A stretch of 57,827 nt of DNA, taken from positions 1 through 57,827 of the forward strand of contig JAGFCA010000148.1 in assembly GCA_022394755.1 (NCBI GenBank). Reading direction: 5' to 3'. This document shows, piece by piece, positions 15,938-26,300 of this stretch. Both the position numbers and the translations under genes were made by a program. The DNA comes from Candidatus Poribacteria bacterium. Its GTDB lineage: Bacteria; Poribacteria; WGA-4E; WGA-3G. Position 1 is the stretch's first letter, and each line of letters opens with the position of its first letter. The notes below the pieces were generated by a model. It was not told where the DNA came from, made no database searches, and saw only the letters and a program-made list of their open reading frames with translations.

Positions 15938-16387
15938 CATAATATAGTTTACGGAATTAACTTGTAGAAAATTTGTCATATACAAATAAAACCAGCCCCA
16001 GTGGGGAGGAAGGTGTGTAGAAAACGTAATAGTCCAAAACAATAACCCCAGAGGGGCGAAAATTGAATCATAAGGATTAAAATGATCTAAACAGCCCTAT
16101 TAATCAGGACCAATCTGAGAACTTTAAAAACTGTCCAAACTATAGTTTATTTTAGTACTATGGATTATAATATTTCTCCATATGTTATTGTAACATATAT
16201 TTTCTATATGGTATTAGTTGCTTTGTCATTTATTTTCTTCAATTTATTTTTATGTATTATGTATGTTGTCTGAAACGCTGATAGTCGACTGCTAGTGCTC
16301 TTTATGTCAGAATCCCGGATTAAACGGAGAAGAAGACTTTGGATAGGGATGGTTTTCTTTTTTGAATCGCGGATGATACAGGATTAC

Positions 16388-16464
16388 GCCCTCGAATCAG
16401 AATCAGGAATCAGGAATCAGGAATCAGGAATCAACGGTATGAATGCCGTTGGACATTCCCGGGT
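16388..16464. repeat. dispersed repeat, copy B, with GAATCAG heptamer array
   Basis: Matches copy A at 15319-15370 but carries a GAATCAG array at 16394-16434: five near-exact units (one lacking its G) and a diverged sixth. Slippage during replication explains the expansion. Confidence 0.75.
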
Positions 16465-16701
16465 ATGGATGTCATTTAGACATGTCCGGACTACGCTTTA
16501 TATTATCCAAAAATCATTTTTGGAATTAGATTCTCGGGTTAAATGTCGAAATGCCATAACACTTTGAACTTTGGTTGTATCCTCTCTGAAATTTCCCAAA
16601 CTATAGTAGGTATAAAAAACACTGTTGTAAAGTGCAAAAAAACTTTACACACACTTTATTCTGGTGTTCGTGTTGAAAGATTCTAATATTAGGTATAATA
16701 T

Positions 16702-18066
16702 TTAATTTTGCTCTTCCCATCTACTTTGAAATTGTTCTACCATAGCCTCTGGACCGCCATGTTCAGTTAAAAAATCCAAAAAGGCTTGATATAGTCTCCG
16801 TGCCTCAACCGTATCGGATTCAAATCGATTATTTAACTGCTCAGGATCTGAAGGTAGATGGAATAACTCCTTTGGTGGACCTTGATTTTCTAAAAGCAAC
16901 GACCAAGTTCCATCTGTCACACTTCCGTGTGCACTTCCACCATCCGGACTCCATCCTCCACCCCATGCCCCATGAGTAATAGCATAATCTCTACAAGTAT
17001 CAGATTCTCCCAATACTACTGGCAATAGACTCATGCCTTCAACATTATTTCCACGTTCAGCATCAAAAACATCTATAACAGTCGCTGGTATATCAATAAT
17101 ACTTGCTAAAGCATCAGTACGTCGTGGAATTGCTTCAGGATGGTATATTAACAGTGGTATATGGACTATTTCTTCATACATACCCAGATTCTTTGCAATC
17201 AGTCCATGTTCCCCTAACAGAAAACCGTGGTCTGCCATGAAAACGACCATTGTAGTTTCCAATAACCCCATATAGTCTATTTTACTTAATAGTTGACCTA
17301 TCCAATTGTCTACAAGTGAGGCTTCAGCTCTATATAAACTGTTGAGTCGTTGTGTAGTACGCTCATCCATATTATTCGGACCGTAAGTTGGATAAATCGG
17401 TTCAGGACCATCATAATCCTCTGGATCAAAACGGCGTATATACCAATCTGGAACATCCCATGGTTCGTGTGGGTCGAATGTATCAACCATTAAATAGAAA
17501 TTTTCTTGTTTATAATTCTTTTCAAGCCAATCACATGCTGTCTGCATAGTCTGTGCTACGAATGTATCACCCTCATTTAATCGGGAATCAGAATTCTTAA
17601 GATGATTATAGATTCCAGCTGGTAATTTTTCTGGATGAGGTCTTGTGTGCTCTCTATATCGTCGGACTAAATCAGTATTATAGTCGAATGGGTGAGTTTC
17701 TAATTGATCGCTTTCTTGTCCTCGTATCCAATTCCATCCTGTAAACCCCCGATTGTAGAAGAAGCCGTTATTTAGATGGTGCGGTGTATCCGCAATCATC
17801 ATACTGATAACGTCTTTTTTCGTAAGCGAATTTGCTATTACAGGAACATTCCTTTGAAGAGGTTCCCATCCGCGTCTACAAATACCCACTTCCCCTGTAA
17901 CAAGGTCTCCACGAATTGGAACAGTAGGATAACTACAGACGTATGCCTTATCAAAAACAACACATTTTTCTGCGAATGCATTAAGTGCAGGGCAGTAACC
18001 TTTTCCACCATATATTTCTAAATTATCTCTACGAAAAGTATCTGATATTATATGGATTATATTCAT
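16702..18066 (-). CDS. sulfatase-superfamily hydrolase with Thr nucleophile position
   Basis: 454 residues with the alkaline phosphatase/sulfatase fold. Metal-binding parts are present: SDTFRRDNLEIYG near residue 8-20, FDPHEPW in the middle, and FMADHGFLLGEHG. In type I sulfatases the motif C/S-x-P-x-R carries the residue turned into formylglycine. Here it reads T-V-P-I-R with Thr48, followed by GDLVTG. Thr is the nucleophile in related phosphodiesterases and phosphatases, so a phospho-ester substrate is possible; this is inference. No signal peptide is seen. GAGGA precedes the ATG. It follows the O-antigen ligase gene on the same strand. Confidence 0.85.
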   Translation of the reverse strand: MNIIHIISDTFRRDNLEIYGGKGYCPALNAFAEKCVVFDKAYVCSYPTVPIRGDLVTGEVGICRRGWEPLQRNVPVIANSLTKKDVISMMIADTPHHLNNGFFYNRGFTGWNWIRGQESDQLETHPFDYNTDLVRRYREHTRPHPEKLPAGIYNHLKNSDSRLNEGDTFVAQTMQTACDWLEKNYKQENFYLMVDTFDPHEPWDVPDWYIRRFDPEDYDGPEPIYPTYGPNNMDERTTQRLNSLYRAEASLVDNWIGQLLSKIDYMGLLETTMVVFMADHGFLLGEHGLIAKNLGMYEEIVHIPLLIYHPEAIPRRTDALASIIDIPATVIDVFDAERGNNVEGMSLLPVVLGESDTCRDYAITHGAWGGGWSPDGGSAHGSVTDGTWSLLLENQGPPKELFHLPSDPEQLNNRFESDTVEARRLYQAFLDFLTEHGGPEAMVEQFQSRWEEQN

Positions 18067-18109
18067 ACATTCCTCGATTTTAATTAATATTTGATATCAA
18101 CTAATTTGA

Positions 18110-19507
18110 TTATACCCTAATCAGGTTTTCTTGTGTGATGTTTTCTGACCTATTTTCTGCTAATTGTACTACAGCAGGCAATAGTCCGTAAATTCCCCAA
18201 AACGGTACACCTATTGCATCACCATTTAGTAAATTATTTACAACAAAGTGTGTCATTAAGGATATTTCTGATGCCATCAGTCCAATAATAACTGATCTAT
18301 AAAATCCATTATCAATTCGTTTTAGTGCTTTGAATCCAAAGATAAGAAATGATAAGTTAAGCCAAATCCAAACACCTAATCCAATAATCCCTAATTCTGC
18401 CATTACTTGTAAATATTCACTATGTGCCCCTAATTGGTATTGTGCAGTGTATGTACCAACAAGAGCAATATCCTCCTCGTAAAGCATAGCAAATGCCCCA
18501 TATCCTTTGCCTAAAATAGGATTTTGGATAAACATATTTATCGCTTGTCCCCATCTCAAGAGTCTTGCTTTATTTGAAGCGTAGTTTATATCAACAGTCG
18601 TAGAAATTCTTTCAATAACACTGTTATAGACACCAGGAAAGCTAAATGTAACTAAGATGACAAGGCAAGCAATTCCAATAAACAATACCTTTCTATGTGT
18701 TACACCCTTACCCAATTGTAATAGCATAAAACCGATGGCAACAAATACAGATAACCATACACCACGTGAAAAACACATAATCAATCCCACACCAAAACAT
18801 ATAATCATCCCAGACCATAATACACGATCATATTCACCATTATCAAACATTAGACGGCTAAGACATATTAAAAAGAATATGGCTGTGAACGAACCGTATA
18901 CAGAGTAATTTGTAAAAGGTGAATTCTGATATGAACTTGTCCATTGCCATTCATCTATATTATAGATTAGTATAATAACTGTCCAAATAACTGCTATCGC
19001 CCCACTTGGAAAAGCAGCAGTTGATATTCTGTCTAAAGATTTACGACTAATAACAATATCATAAACTACCACCGAAAACAGTATATAGATTGATGCACGG
19101 ATTGAACCCTTAACGGTACCGAATGTATCTGGTGTATTTATGACAGATAAAAAGGTAACCAGAATAAAGCATCCGAGTGGAAGTAAAAATGGAAATCGTG
19201 TTTCTTCTCTCTTACCAAGAATATAATCTAAGATTTTCTTGATAAAATAAACTGTACACAGCATTCCTAAAAGCGGTTCGGTAGGGGTTTGTATTTCAAG
19301 GAATTGAGGGATAATATATCTAAATGAAAAGGGTAAACAGATTAGAAGAATACATAGTGCCAGTTCTTTGGCAATAAACACAAAAGTGCCTATAATCAAG
19401 AGCAAACATAATATGGCAATAGGAGAATCGGAATATACACCGATGACAGAACCTAATAAAATACAGATAAGGATGGCAACGGTATACTTATTCTTTATAA
19501 AAGCCAT
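18110..19507 (-). CDS. O-antigen ligase/polymerase-like membrane protein
   Basis: 465 residues with about ten to twelve hydrophobic membrane segments. A larger loop contains GKGYGAFAMLYEE and AHSEYLQVMAELGIIGLGVW, the hallmark of the Wzy_C/O-antigen ligase family. These enzymes join or polymerise surface glycans from undecaprenyl carriers on the periplasmic face. It lies 8 bp after the beta-barrel gene and 43 bp before the sulfatase-like gene, so the three form a likely minus-strand operon for envelope glycans. Confidence 0.88.
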   Translation of the reverse strand: MAFIKNKYTVAILICILLGSVIGVYSDSPIAILCLLLIIGTFVFIAKELALCILLICLPFSFRYIIPQFLEIQTPTEPLLGMLCTVYFIKKILDYILGKREETRFPFLLPLGCFILVTFLSVINTPDTFGTVKGSIRASIYILFSVVVYDIVISRKSLDRISTAAFPSGAIAVIWTVIILIYNIDEWQWTSSYQNSPFTNYSVYGSFTAIFFLICLSRLMFDNGEYDRVLWSGMIICFGVGLIMCFSRGVWLSVFVAIGFMLLQLGKGVTHRKVLFIGIACLVILVTFSFPGVYNSVIERISTTVDINYASNKARLLRWGQAINMFIQNPILGKGYGAFAMLYEEDIALVGTYTAQYQLGAHSEYLQVMAELGIIGLGVWIWLNLSFLIFGFKALKRIDNGFYRSVIIGLMASEISLMTHFVVNNLLNGDAIGVPFWGIYGLLPAVVQLAENRSENITQENLIRV

Positions 19508-19515
19508 CAGTATAA

Positions 19516-20226
19516 TTAGAATTTCGTTCTGACGCCAAGTCCAATGGCAGTTCCATCTAATACTATGTTAAGGGGTGGGGTTGTAGTAGTTTCAATGGTT
19601 TTTAGGATACGTTTAATTTCAATATTTATTGAAGCATTCATACCGAATTTGTCTTCAGAGCCTGGATTAGCTTCCCAATTTAGCAGTTCAGCACCAATAA
19701 ACACATAACCAAATGTATTTGTAGCATTATTTGCTAAGGTAATACCTTGTGCTTCAAGGGTATCCATCAAGTTTCCACTGAAATTTGCTCTCAGATAACC
19801 TATACCACCGCCGATATAGATTGGTATGTAGTTATATAGAAGTTCAGGTCTATATATCAACTGATATGAGAAAGGGGTCAATGATGCGTTTAGTGTCAAT
19901 GGGTCTGGAGATGTTGTACTTAGGTCTGTACTCCAATAACCCAACTCTATTCGTGAATCAATTTGTGGTAAATGGTTTATTACAATTGAAAGGGAAGGCA
20001 TTAACTCTGAAGAGGTTTTAGGGATACCAATACTAAGTAAGAGATCATTCAAATCCCCCAATGAAGGTTTATACGAATAGATTGAGAATTGTAGTGATGA
20101 ATTAACTATCTTATTACTAATTATATCCGAATAGTTAGTAGATTGACGAAAAATGTTAATATTTTCTGCAGGTGAATTGGATGAGAAAACGAAAATAGAT
20201 ATAAAAACTGAAAGTAGATAACGCAT
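19516..20226 (-). CDS. outer-membrane beta-barrel protein
   Basis: 236 residues. An N-terminal signal peptide (MRYLLSVFISIFVFSSNSPA) is followed by alternating beta-strand sequence and a C-terminal aromatic residue (GLGVRTKF), the usual signal for barrel insertion by the BAM complex. IPIYIGGGIGYLRANFSG resembles small porin-like or OmpW-like barrels. No TTWG tail is present. First gene of the likely operon with the O-antigen ligase gene. Function unknown. Confidence 0.7.
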   Translation of the reverse strand: MRYLLSVFISIFVFSSNSPAENINIFRQSTNYSDIISNKIVNSSLQFSIYSYKPSLGDLNDLLLSIGIPKTSSELMPSLSIVINHLPQIDSRIELGYWSTDLSTTSPDPLTLNASLTPFSYQLIYRPELLYNYIPIYIGGGIGYLRANFSGNLMDTLEAQGITLANNATNTFGYVFIGAELLNWEANPGSEDKFGMNASINIEIKRILKTIETTTTPPLNIVLDGTAIGLGVRTKF

Positions 20227-20281
20227 AATAGTTAATTCAAAAGTGTAATTTAAACCAAGATAATAAATTGGAATTGTGTAT

Positions 20282-20323
20282 TAAAAACGTGAAGTATGTT
20301 CTATACATAGAACATCCTTCACG
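20282..20323 (-). terminator. intrinsic terminator of the OmpA-family gene
   Basis: Read on the minus strand, CGTGAAG and following bases pair with 20288-20303 (one mismatch, loop of 2), then TTTTTA follows. It ends transcription 40 bp after the lipoprotein gene. Confidence 0.75.
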
Positions 20324-20365
20324 ACACTTATTTATCTACTACCATATCTGGATTAAAAACTGATT

Positions 20366-21235
20366 TTATGAACCTGAAGGATTAAGTATTACTTCAACAC
20401 GACGATTCATAGCCCTACCTGCGGCGGTGGTATGTGATGCAACCGGATCTGTATGTGCTTTACCAACTGATTTAATCCTATCTGATTCAATACCTTTGGC
20501 TTTCAAATACTTAGCAGCTGAATTTGCTCTTGATTGAGACAAGTCCCAATTGCTTCGATGGCTACCTCTTAGAACAGGAGTTCCATCAGCATGCCCAACT
20601 ATAATTACTTGTGCTTCTGGATTTTCTAAGATTTGATTAACAATACCATCAAGCATCTGTTTTGCTTTGTTTGATAATCCAGTCTGTCCACTACCAAAGT
20701 TTACTGTAACTAATAGTGAAGGTTGTGATGCGACTTCAGCTTGTACTTCACCTAAATCAGCCAAAATAGTAGCTACTTGTGCTTTTAGTTTGGCAATATC
20801 ATCACTTTGTGATTTTATACTGTTGGTATTCGCGCTAACCATTTTTTGGACTTTTGCATCTTCAGCTTTTGCAAAATCCATAGATTTCTTAGACTGCATT
20901 TCAATGTCTTTTGTTAGGTTTGCACGTAGTTTTGCATCCTCTTCCTTAGCGTTTTGACTTGCTGCAGCAATTGTATCAGCATCTCCCTGTTGTGAAGCAG
21001 CAATAGCTTCATCTTTTGCCTTTGAAATGGCTTCAGATGTATTTTTATCGTTTTGATCAACCTTTGATTCAAGTTTAGTTACTTGCATCTTTATTTCATC
21101 AGTTGTTTGGTCAATCTGTGCTACGTGTTCGTTTTTCCACATTTCAAACTCTTTCTCACTCAACTTTCCACAGCCGAGTAATACAATGCCTACTAACAAT
21201 AGAGTTGAAACAGTAAGTGTTCCTTTGTAATTCAT
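20366..21235 (-). CDS. OmpA-family peptidoglycan-binding lipoprotein
   Basis: 289 residues. A lipoprotein signal ends in VLLGC (lipobox), so the protein is likely lipid-anchored. Residues about 25-150 are Ala/Lys/Asp/Glu-rich coiled coil, like Lpp-type spacers. The C-terminal OmpA domain has VNFGSGQTGLSNKAKQML, VIIVGHADGTPV and LSQSRANSAAKYL, which bind peptidoglycan. GGAGGA at 21241-21246 (minus) sets ATG 21235; a longer in-frame reading to 21271 lacks support. It probably links the outer membrane to the cell wall over a distance set by the coiled coil. Confidence 0.9.
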   Translation of the reverse strand: MNYKGTLTVSTLLLVGIVLLGCGKLSEKEFEMWKNEHVAQIDQTTDEIKMQVTKLESKVDQNDKNTSEAISKAKDEAIAASQQGDADTIAAASQNAKEEDAKLRANLTKDIEMQSKKSMDFAKAEDAKVQKMVSANTNSIKSQSDDIAKLKAQVATILADLGEVQAEVASQPSLLVTVNFGSGQTGLSNKAKQMLDGIVNQILENPEAQVIIVGHADGTPVLRGSHRSNWDLSQSRANSAAKYLKAKGIESDRIKSVGKAHTDPVASHTTAAGRAMNRRVEVILNPSGS

Positions 21236-22020
21236 GGAATTCCTCCAAAAAAGTGATACGAAAGTGTCCAAATTAATTACCCCATATAAGATTCGGTTAT
21301 ATAATAGTTTAACACAATTTCGTGATTATTTCAATAAAAAGTTGGTAAATCAATACTTAGACTATGACTATGGATTGTATCTGTTTATAATATATAACTA
21401 TCTACCTGATTATATTTGACAGGATGTATAGTTGTGTAGAATTCTTGTATCTATAGTCACAAATTGTAGATTCTGTTAATATCTATTGTAAATAAGATCA
21501 AATAATAATAAATTTAATTTCCGTTCTCCTGTTAGAATACAATCGCTTGACATTTGATTTAATACTGTGTACATATATAGACTGAATATATTCTATATAA
21601 ATAGAATCAAATTGAAATATCTAAAATAGCATAATGAAAATAGCCAATTGATGCAACTGCCGAGACCTTCATATAATAAGTTTATTGGATAAGTATTAGA
21701 CGGTTTGGACCATTAGTTTCAAGAGATGATGGGTATTGAGTTTTGGTTTATTTCGCTTCTGTTTCTCTTCTATTTTTTCTTCATTCATTTAATATTACAG
21801 ATTTGATAGATGAGAATTGTGTCTGTGTAGTGAAAACACAGATTAGTTTAATTTAATCAAATAGCAGATATTGATTATTGAGTTTGATGAGGAAATTACT
21901 GACTATATATTATTACACCTACAAGTCATATATAATTTAGATGGTTTAGTTTATAAGCAGAATAAATCAATTGAGATTACACAGAAAGATGCTAATACTG
22001 AACCAACTATTTTTTATGTC
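21236..22020. other. gene-free AT-rich gap with one orphan promoter
   Basis: About 780 bp with no credible gene. TTGACA at 21547-21552 and TACATA at 21570-21575 (plus, spacer 17) form a possible promoter with no gene behind it, and a small inverted repeat ATTCTAT/ATAGAAT lies near 21588-21605. The open frame at 21871-22074 overlaps zapA head-on and is not convincing. Confidence 0.5.
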
Positions 22021-22332
22021 TTATTCAGGTTCAAGGACGATCTTAAGTTTATCAATTGCTCGGTTTATAGGTAATTCGTAGAACTTTTGAATTTCCCATA
22101 CTTCATTTGCAATATCAAAAGCTACAAGCATAGGTATCCGTGAGTGATCATAGCCTTTTTGTGTATAACTCTCCACCCGATTCTTCACATAGGTAACCAA
22201 AACATCAATATCTGCAGCGCTTAATTCATCTGTAGGTTTGATTGAATAAGGAATACCCATAATGACAAATCTAATTGCTTGATTCTCCTGAGCAGGTTGA
22301 CTCTCTTCCTCATTTTTTTGCTCGTCTTGCAT
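22021..22332 (-). CDS. zapA: ZapA-like cell-division protein
   Basis: 103 residues. After an acidic, Gln-rich N-terminus (about 20 residues), IRFVIMGIPYSIKPTDELSA matches the ZapA beta-hairpin, and RIPMLVAFDIANEVWEIQKF matches the conserved helix with the ALNIA-type core. ZapA tetramers bundle FtsZ filaments at midcell. AAGGA is only 2 nt from the first ATG (22338) but 6 nt from the second, so the second (22332) is chosen. It lies 12 bp after aroE and is probably co-transcribed. The assignment rests on pattern and length, without alignment. Confidence 0.7.
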   Translation of the reverse strand: MQDEQKNEEESQPAQENQAIRFVIMGIPYSIKPTDELSAADIDVLVTYVKNRVESYTQKGYDHSRIPMLVAFDIANEVWEIQKFYELPINRAIDKLKIVLEPE

Positions 22333-22344
22333 ATTCATTCCTTT

Positions 22345-23265
22345 TTAATTGATTAACAATGCCTTTTTCATAGTCTTCACACATGGTTGAACACCAGTCC
22401 ATCTTTCAAATGCAATTGCTCCTTGATGTATTAACATCCCAATACCTTCAATTGTAGGACAACCTATTTCCATCGCTGCCTTTAATAATTTCGTAATTGG
22501 TGGTGTATAGACAATATCATAAACTATAGTTTGAGATTGTAACCAATCTTGATTAATTAAGAGAGGTTGTGACTCATCCATTCCAGATGAAGAGGTGTTC
22601 ACTAACATGGCACAATTCGTAATTGCATCTGGTAAATGCTTATCGTCATATCCTATAGCAGAAATATTATTGGTATATGATTTTTTCTGACAATGCTTGT
22701 CCTGATCAATGTCCTCATCATCGATTTTCTTTACAATATTCTTAGTAAGATCTTCAGCCAAAGTAATTGCTTTATGTATAGTACGATTAACAATGGTGAT
22801 TGAATTCACACCTGCAAGTGCAAGTGCAACAACAATCGCCCTGGCAGAACCTCCTGCCCCTAATACAACAACATCCTTACCTATAGGTATCGGAACATTG
22901 TTCTCATTCATAGCTTTTATAAAACCCGGAGCATCTGTATTTTCACCATGAATTCCATCTTCTGTAAAAGTTAGAGTATTAACTGCGCCTATTAGCTCTG
23001 CCTCACGTGATATTGTAGTTAGGAATGGTATGACAGATTGTTTATGTGGTAATGTTACATTGATTCCAACTACATTAATTGCCTTAAAACCGTTAATCGC
23101 CTGATGGATTTCATTAGCGGATACATGAAAAGGGACATATACATAATCGAGTTCTGCCTTCAAAAAAGCTGCATTATGCATTTGAGGAGAACGACTGTGA
23201 TTAATAGGTGAACCTATTACCCCTACAATCTTTGTATTTCCAGTGATAGACTTTCGTTTTTCCAT
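22345..23265 (-). CDS. aroE: shikimate dehydrogenase
   Basis: 306 residues, about 20-30 longer than usual. It reduces 3-dehydroshikimate with NADPH in aromatic amino-acid synthesis. Shikimate-binding SRSPQMHN (near 24-31), VTLPHK with the catalytic Lys, the NADPH loop VVLGAGGSARA, and the NRT motif that binds the 2'-phosphate are all present. The extra length is a charged insert (KKIDDEDIDQDKHCQKK) after the NRT helix. It sits between the oxidoreductase gene and zapA on the minus strand. Confidence 0.95.
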   Translation of the reverse strand: MEKRKSITGNTKIVGVIGSPINHSRSPQMHNAAFLKAELDYVYVPFHVSANEIHQAINGFKAINVVGINVTLPHKQSVIPFLTTISREAELIGAVNTLTFTEDGIHGENTDAPGFIKAMNENNVPIPIGKDVVVLGAGGSARAIVVALALAGVNSITIVNRTIHKAITLAEDLTKNIVKKIDDEDIDQDKHCQKKSYTNNISAIGYDDKHLPDAITNCAMLVNTSSSGMDESQPLLINQDWLQSQTIVYDIVYTPPITKLLKAAMEIGCPTIEGIGMLIHQGAIAFERWTGVQPCVKTMKKALLIN

Positions 23266-23316
23266 CAGTTACCTATATCAAATCTACTATATTAGAATAA
23301 TTTTATATAATTCATA

Positions 23317-26300
23317 TCAACCAAGTAAATTTCCTACAATCTGTTTTGCTTCATCCATCTTTGGATATCGTATTTCCCTATAACCCCTAACAGAGTCAAC
23401 ACATTCAATTGCTTTCAAATGGTTTGTATAGGATTCCTCACTTGATGGGGAAAAAGTATCAATTACTTCAGTTATATACCAATCACGGAATTCTCTCTCT
23501 TTCTTATGCCATTTAGATAGAATTCTTCTAAGAAATTTCATTCTTTTCATTAAATGAAGCATCCAATTTCGAGTATCAATATCTGTTTCTATGTCTATCC
23601 CTAATATATTGAAATGTGGTCGATTTAAGTGTAAATAACGTATTTTATCACCATTCTTTTCATCTATATTATAACGCAATTTATCTCTTTCAAGTTTTTC
23701 CTTACTTGTTAGGAGATGTGATACATAAACCTCATCCTTTATCAACATCACCTTGTGTAGGAATCTGATAGTTGCTTTTGTAACTTTGTATGAATCTCTA
23801 TCTTTCTCATATACTTCATTAATTTTTTCAATATAAAGTTGGGCATATTTTATATCTTCGAATTGAATCAGATCGTATATATAAATAGCAAGTTTTCTAT
23901 TGGTCTCATCATCAAATGATAGTTTTGTAGTGATATCATTAACGATATTGATATATGTTTCAGCGATCTTTTTACCCTTAATTTTCTTTGATAGGATAGC
24001 CTCTTTCTCTTTTAAAGTATTTGCAAAGGATTTCTTACTTTCATCATATAAAGAATAGGGTGGATTATAGTCTATATTTTCGTGTATAGCAATATATCTT
24101 CCAATTTCAAAGGCATTAAAATTCTGTTGTAGATCTGTGCGTCGTACCATCTGTTTTAGTGCAATTTTTAAAGGTTCTAATTCAAGTGGCATCAATCCTT
24201 TTTGAAAAGCAACACCAATTAGCATAATATTAGCATATAACTTTGTGCCAAATAATAATTCAGAAATATCAAATAGATTTGCTCCAACATATCTATTAGT
24301 ACCACTCTTAATAGTTTCTTCTAAATCAGCAACATCAAAATCATCATTTCCAATGAGTGTTGACATTGTCTCTGTTTTAGCAGTATTGACTACAGCAGAA
24401 GTTCGATTTTTTGCAGCAACTTTAAAAACAGAATCCGATGAAATCCCGCGTACTGCCTCTAAGATGTCTAAACCCAATATTAAATCTGCTTTCCCATACG
24501 GAATAATTGGGGATATTTTCTTATCTGTATTTGTATAAGTAACATGAGTATAAACACCACCATTTCGTATTGCTAAGCCTTTCCTATCACAGAAATCTAC
24601 CACATACCCTTGAAGATATCCAGCAACGACCAGAATCTTTGATATAGTTCCAATTCCCATACCACCTACTCCTGCTGCATATATACTCCAGTCCCCACTG
24701 AAAGTAACTGGTTTTGGTGGTGGTAAAGGAGTATCATCAACTATACCTATTTTGGATAGTAATTCTTTAATGTTAGTCTCATTCCAATTGATATCAGCAT
24801 TGACTTTCTTAATATCAATATCCGTGAGATTCTGTACTCTTGGTGGTCGTTTACGGGTAATGACTACCTCTTCAAATGATGGACATGCCCATTTAATCCG
24901 TGCACATGCTCCATCTGTTACACAGTTTGAACGATCAATAGCTATTTTGTTTCCATAATCAGTATCAACTATTTTTAATGCAGGACATCCTGTAGATTTG
25001 GTACATTCTAAACAGAATTCGCAGACTTCAGAGGTAATATTGATATGTTTTTCAGTTTTCAAAAAACCTGTTTTCTGTTTGATTTTTTGCTCATCTCTCC
25101 GTCTCCGTCGATGGAATGTAATTGCACATTCCTTATCAGCAATGACTATTTTTACACCGGACCTTAATATAGTCTTCTCAAGATATGATTTATATTTAGT
25201 TCGCTCTTCAGGGTTTATTCGAACAATAGTAATTTCTGAATCCCCTGCTAACCCTTGTACAACTTTTTCTATGTCTTGTGCGAATGTAGGATTGCCAAGA
25301 ATATCAACTCCACCGGATGGGGTTGGTTGGTGTCCAGTCATTGCAGTCGTCTGGTTGTCTAAGATGATATAGGTGATATCTTGATTATTTTTTATTGAAT
25401 CTGAAATAGCGGACATTCCACCATGGAAGAAAGTTGAATCTCCCATAAATACGATTTGTTTGTTTACTATAAACGGATCTATTCCTGCTCCTGCCCCACC
25501 ACCTAAAGTCATCGCTGAGAGATTGTGCATCAAACGAGGAAAAGGTTCGTACTTTAACATTGAATAACACCCTATATCTCCATGAAACACAAGATCAACA
25601 GGAGCAGAATTATGATGTTTCTTCATATATTCTTCGTTGATAAATTCCTTTGTAATATCCAGTAGGACACTTGAAGAATCTCTATGTGGACAACCAGGGC
25701 AGAAGGTAGGAGTTCGATTGGGAATATCAGGTCTAATATCAGATACTTGCTCCTGTATGTAAGCTTCTCGTTCCAATATTTCTAAATCAATCTTATCATC
25801 ACTTTCAAATTGAATATCCATAGAATTTTTTGAAAGTAAAGGTATGAGACGATTAATTAATATTGAAGTATCTAAACCGGCTTCTACTGGAATACCAGGT
25901 AATTCATCAGGGAACTGTTTACCCCAGACATTTACAAACTGAGCAATGCGATCATCTTGGTACAGTTGAGTTAGGTAGGATTTAATTTCATTTTCGAGTA
26001 CTGGACGCTTTTCTTCAATTACGAAAATATCGTCCATATCTTGAGCAAATTCATATACAATTTCTTCATCAAGGGGGTAAGTCATTCCAAGCTTTAGAAT
26101 AGGAAATAACTCACTAAGATTGAGTTCCGAAAATGCATGTTCAAGGTACAGATAACTAAACCCAGAAGTAATAAAACCGATCTTTTTATGTTTATTTTTG
26201 GATGTTGTAGATTTTGATATAGAATTAGAATAAAGTATCTTATTAAGACCTAATTCTCTTGCTTTTCTAAGAGCATTGGGTAGACGTTCCCTTAATGTCT

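Larger units (their letters stand above)
15263..16173. repeat. inverted-repeat-bounded segment
   Basis: TATAGTTTGGACAGTTT (15287-15303) recurs as its exact reverse complement at 16128-16144. Further out, ATATTATAATCC (15263-15274) is mirrored at 16162-16173. The two arms frame about 0.9 kb, as the ends of a decayed mobile element would. A third partial copy, CCAAACTATAGT, is near 16598. Confidence 0.6.
14959..16701. other. gene-free, repeat-rich region
   Basis: About 1.7 kb without a credible gene. It holds a 17-bp inverted repeat framing 15287-16144, two MITE-like elements, two copies of a roughly 50-bp repeat, a heptanucleotide array, short GC palindromes (CCCCAGTGGGG near 16015, ACCCCAGAGGGG near 16045) and a palindrome ATATGTTA-TTG-TAACATAT at 16180-16198. 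The open frames at 15286-15471 (minus) and 16295-16567 (plus) are made of repeat sequence and look spurious. Confidence 0.7.

Noticed and set aside
16295..16567. 90-codon open frame
   Set aside because: It runs through the GAATCAG array and repeat copy B, has no good ribosome-binding site, and its Arg/Ser/Gln-rich composition follows from the repeats.
21272..22020. 6S RNA gene downstream of zapA
   Set aside because: 6S RNA follows zapA in many bacteria, but I could not find the long bubble-containing hairpin here; only an orphan promoter on the opposite strand.
21871..22074. 67-codon frame facing zapA
   Set aside because: It overlaps the zapA coding region head-on and lacks a Shine-Dalgarno.
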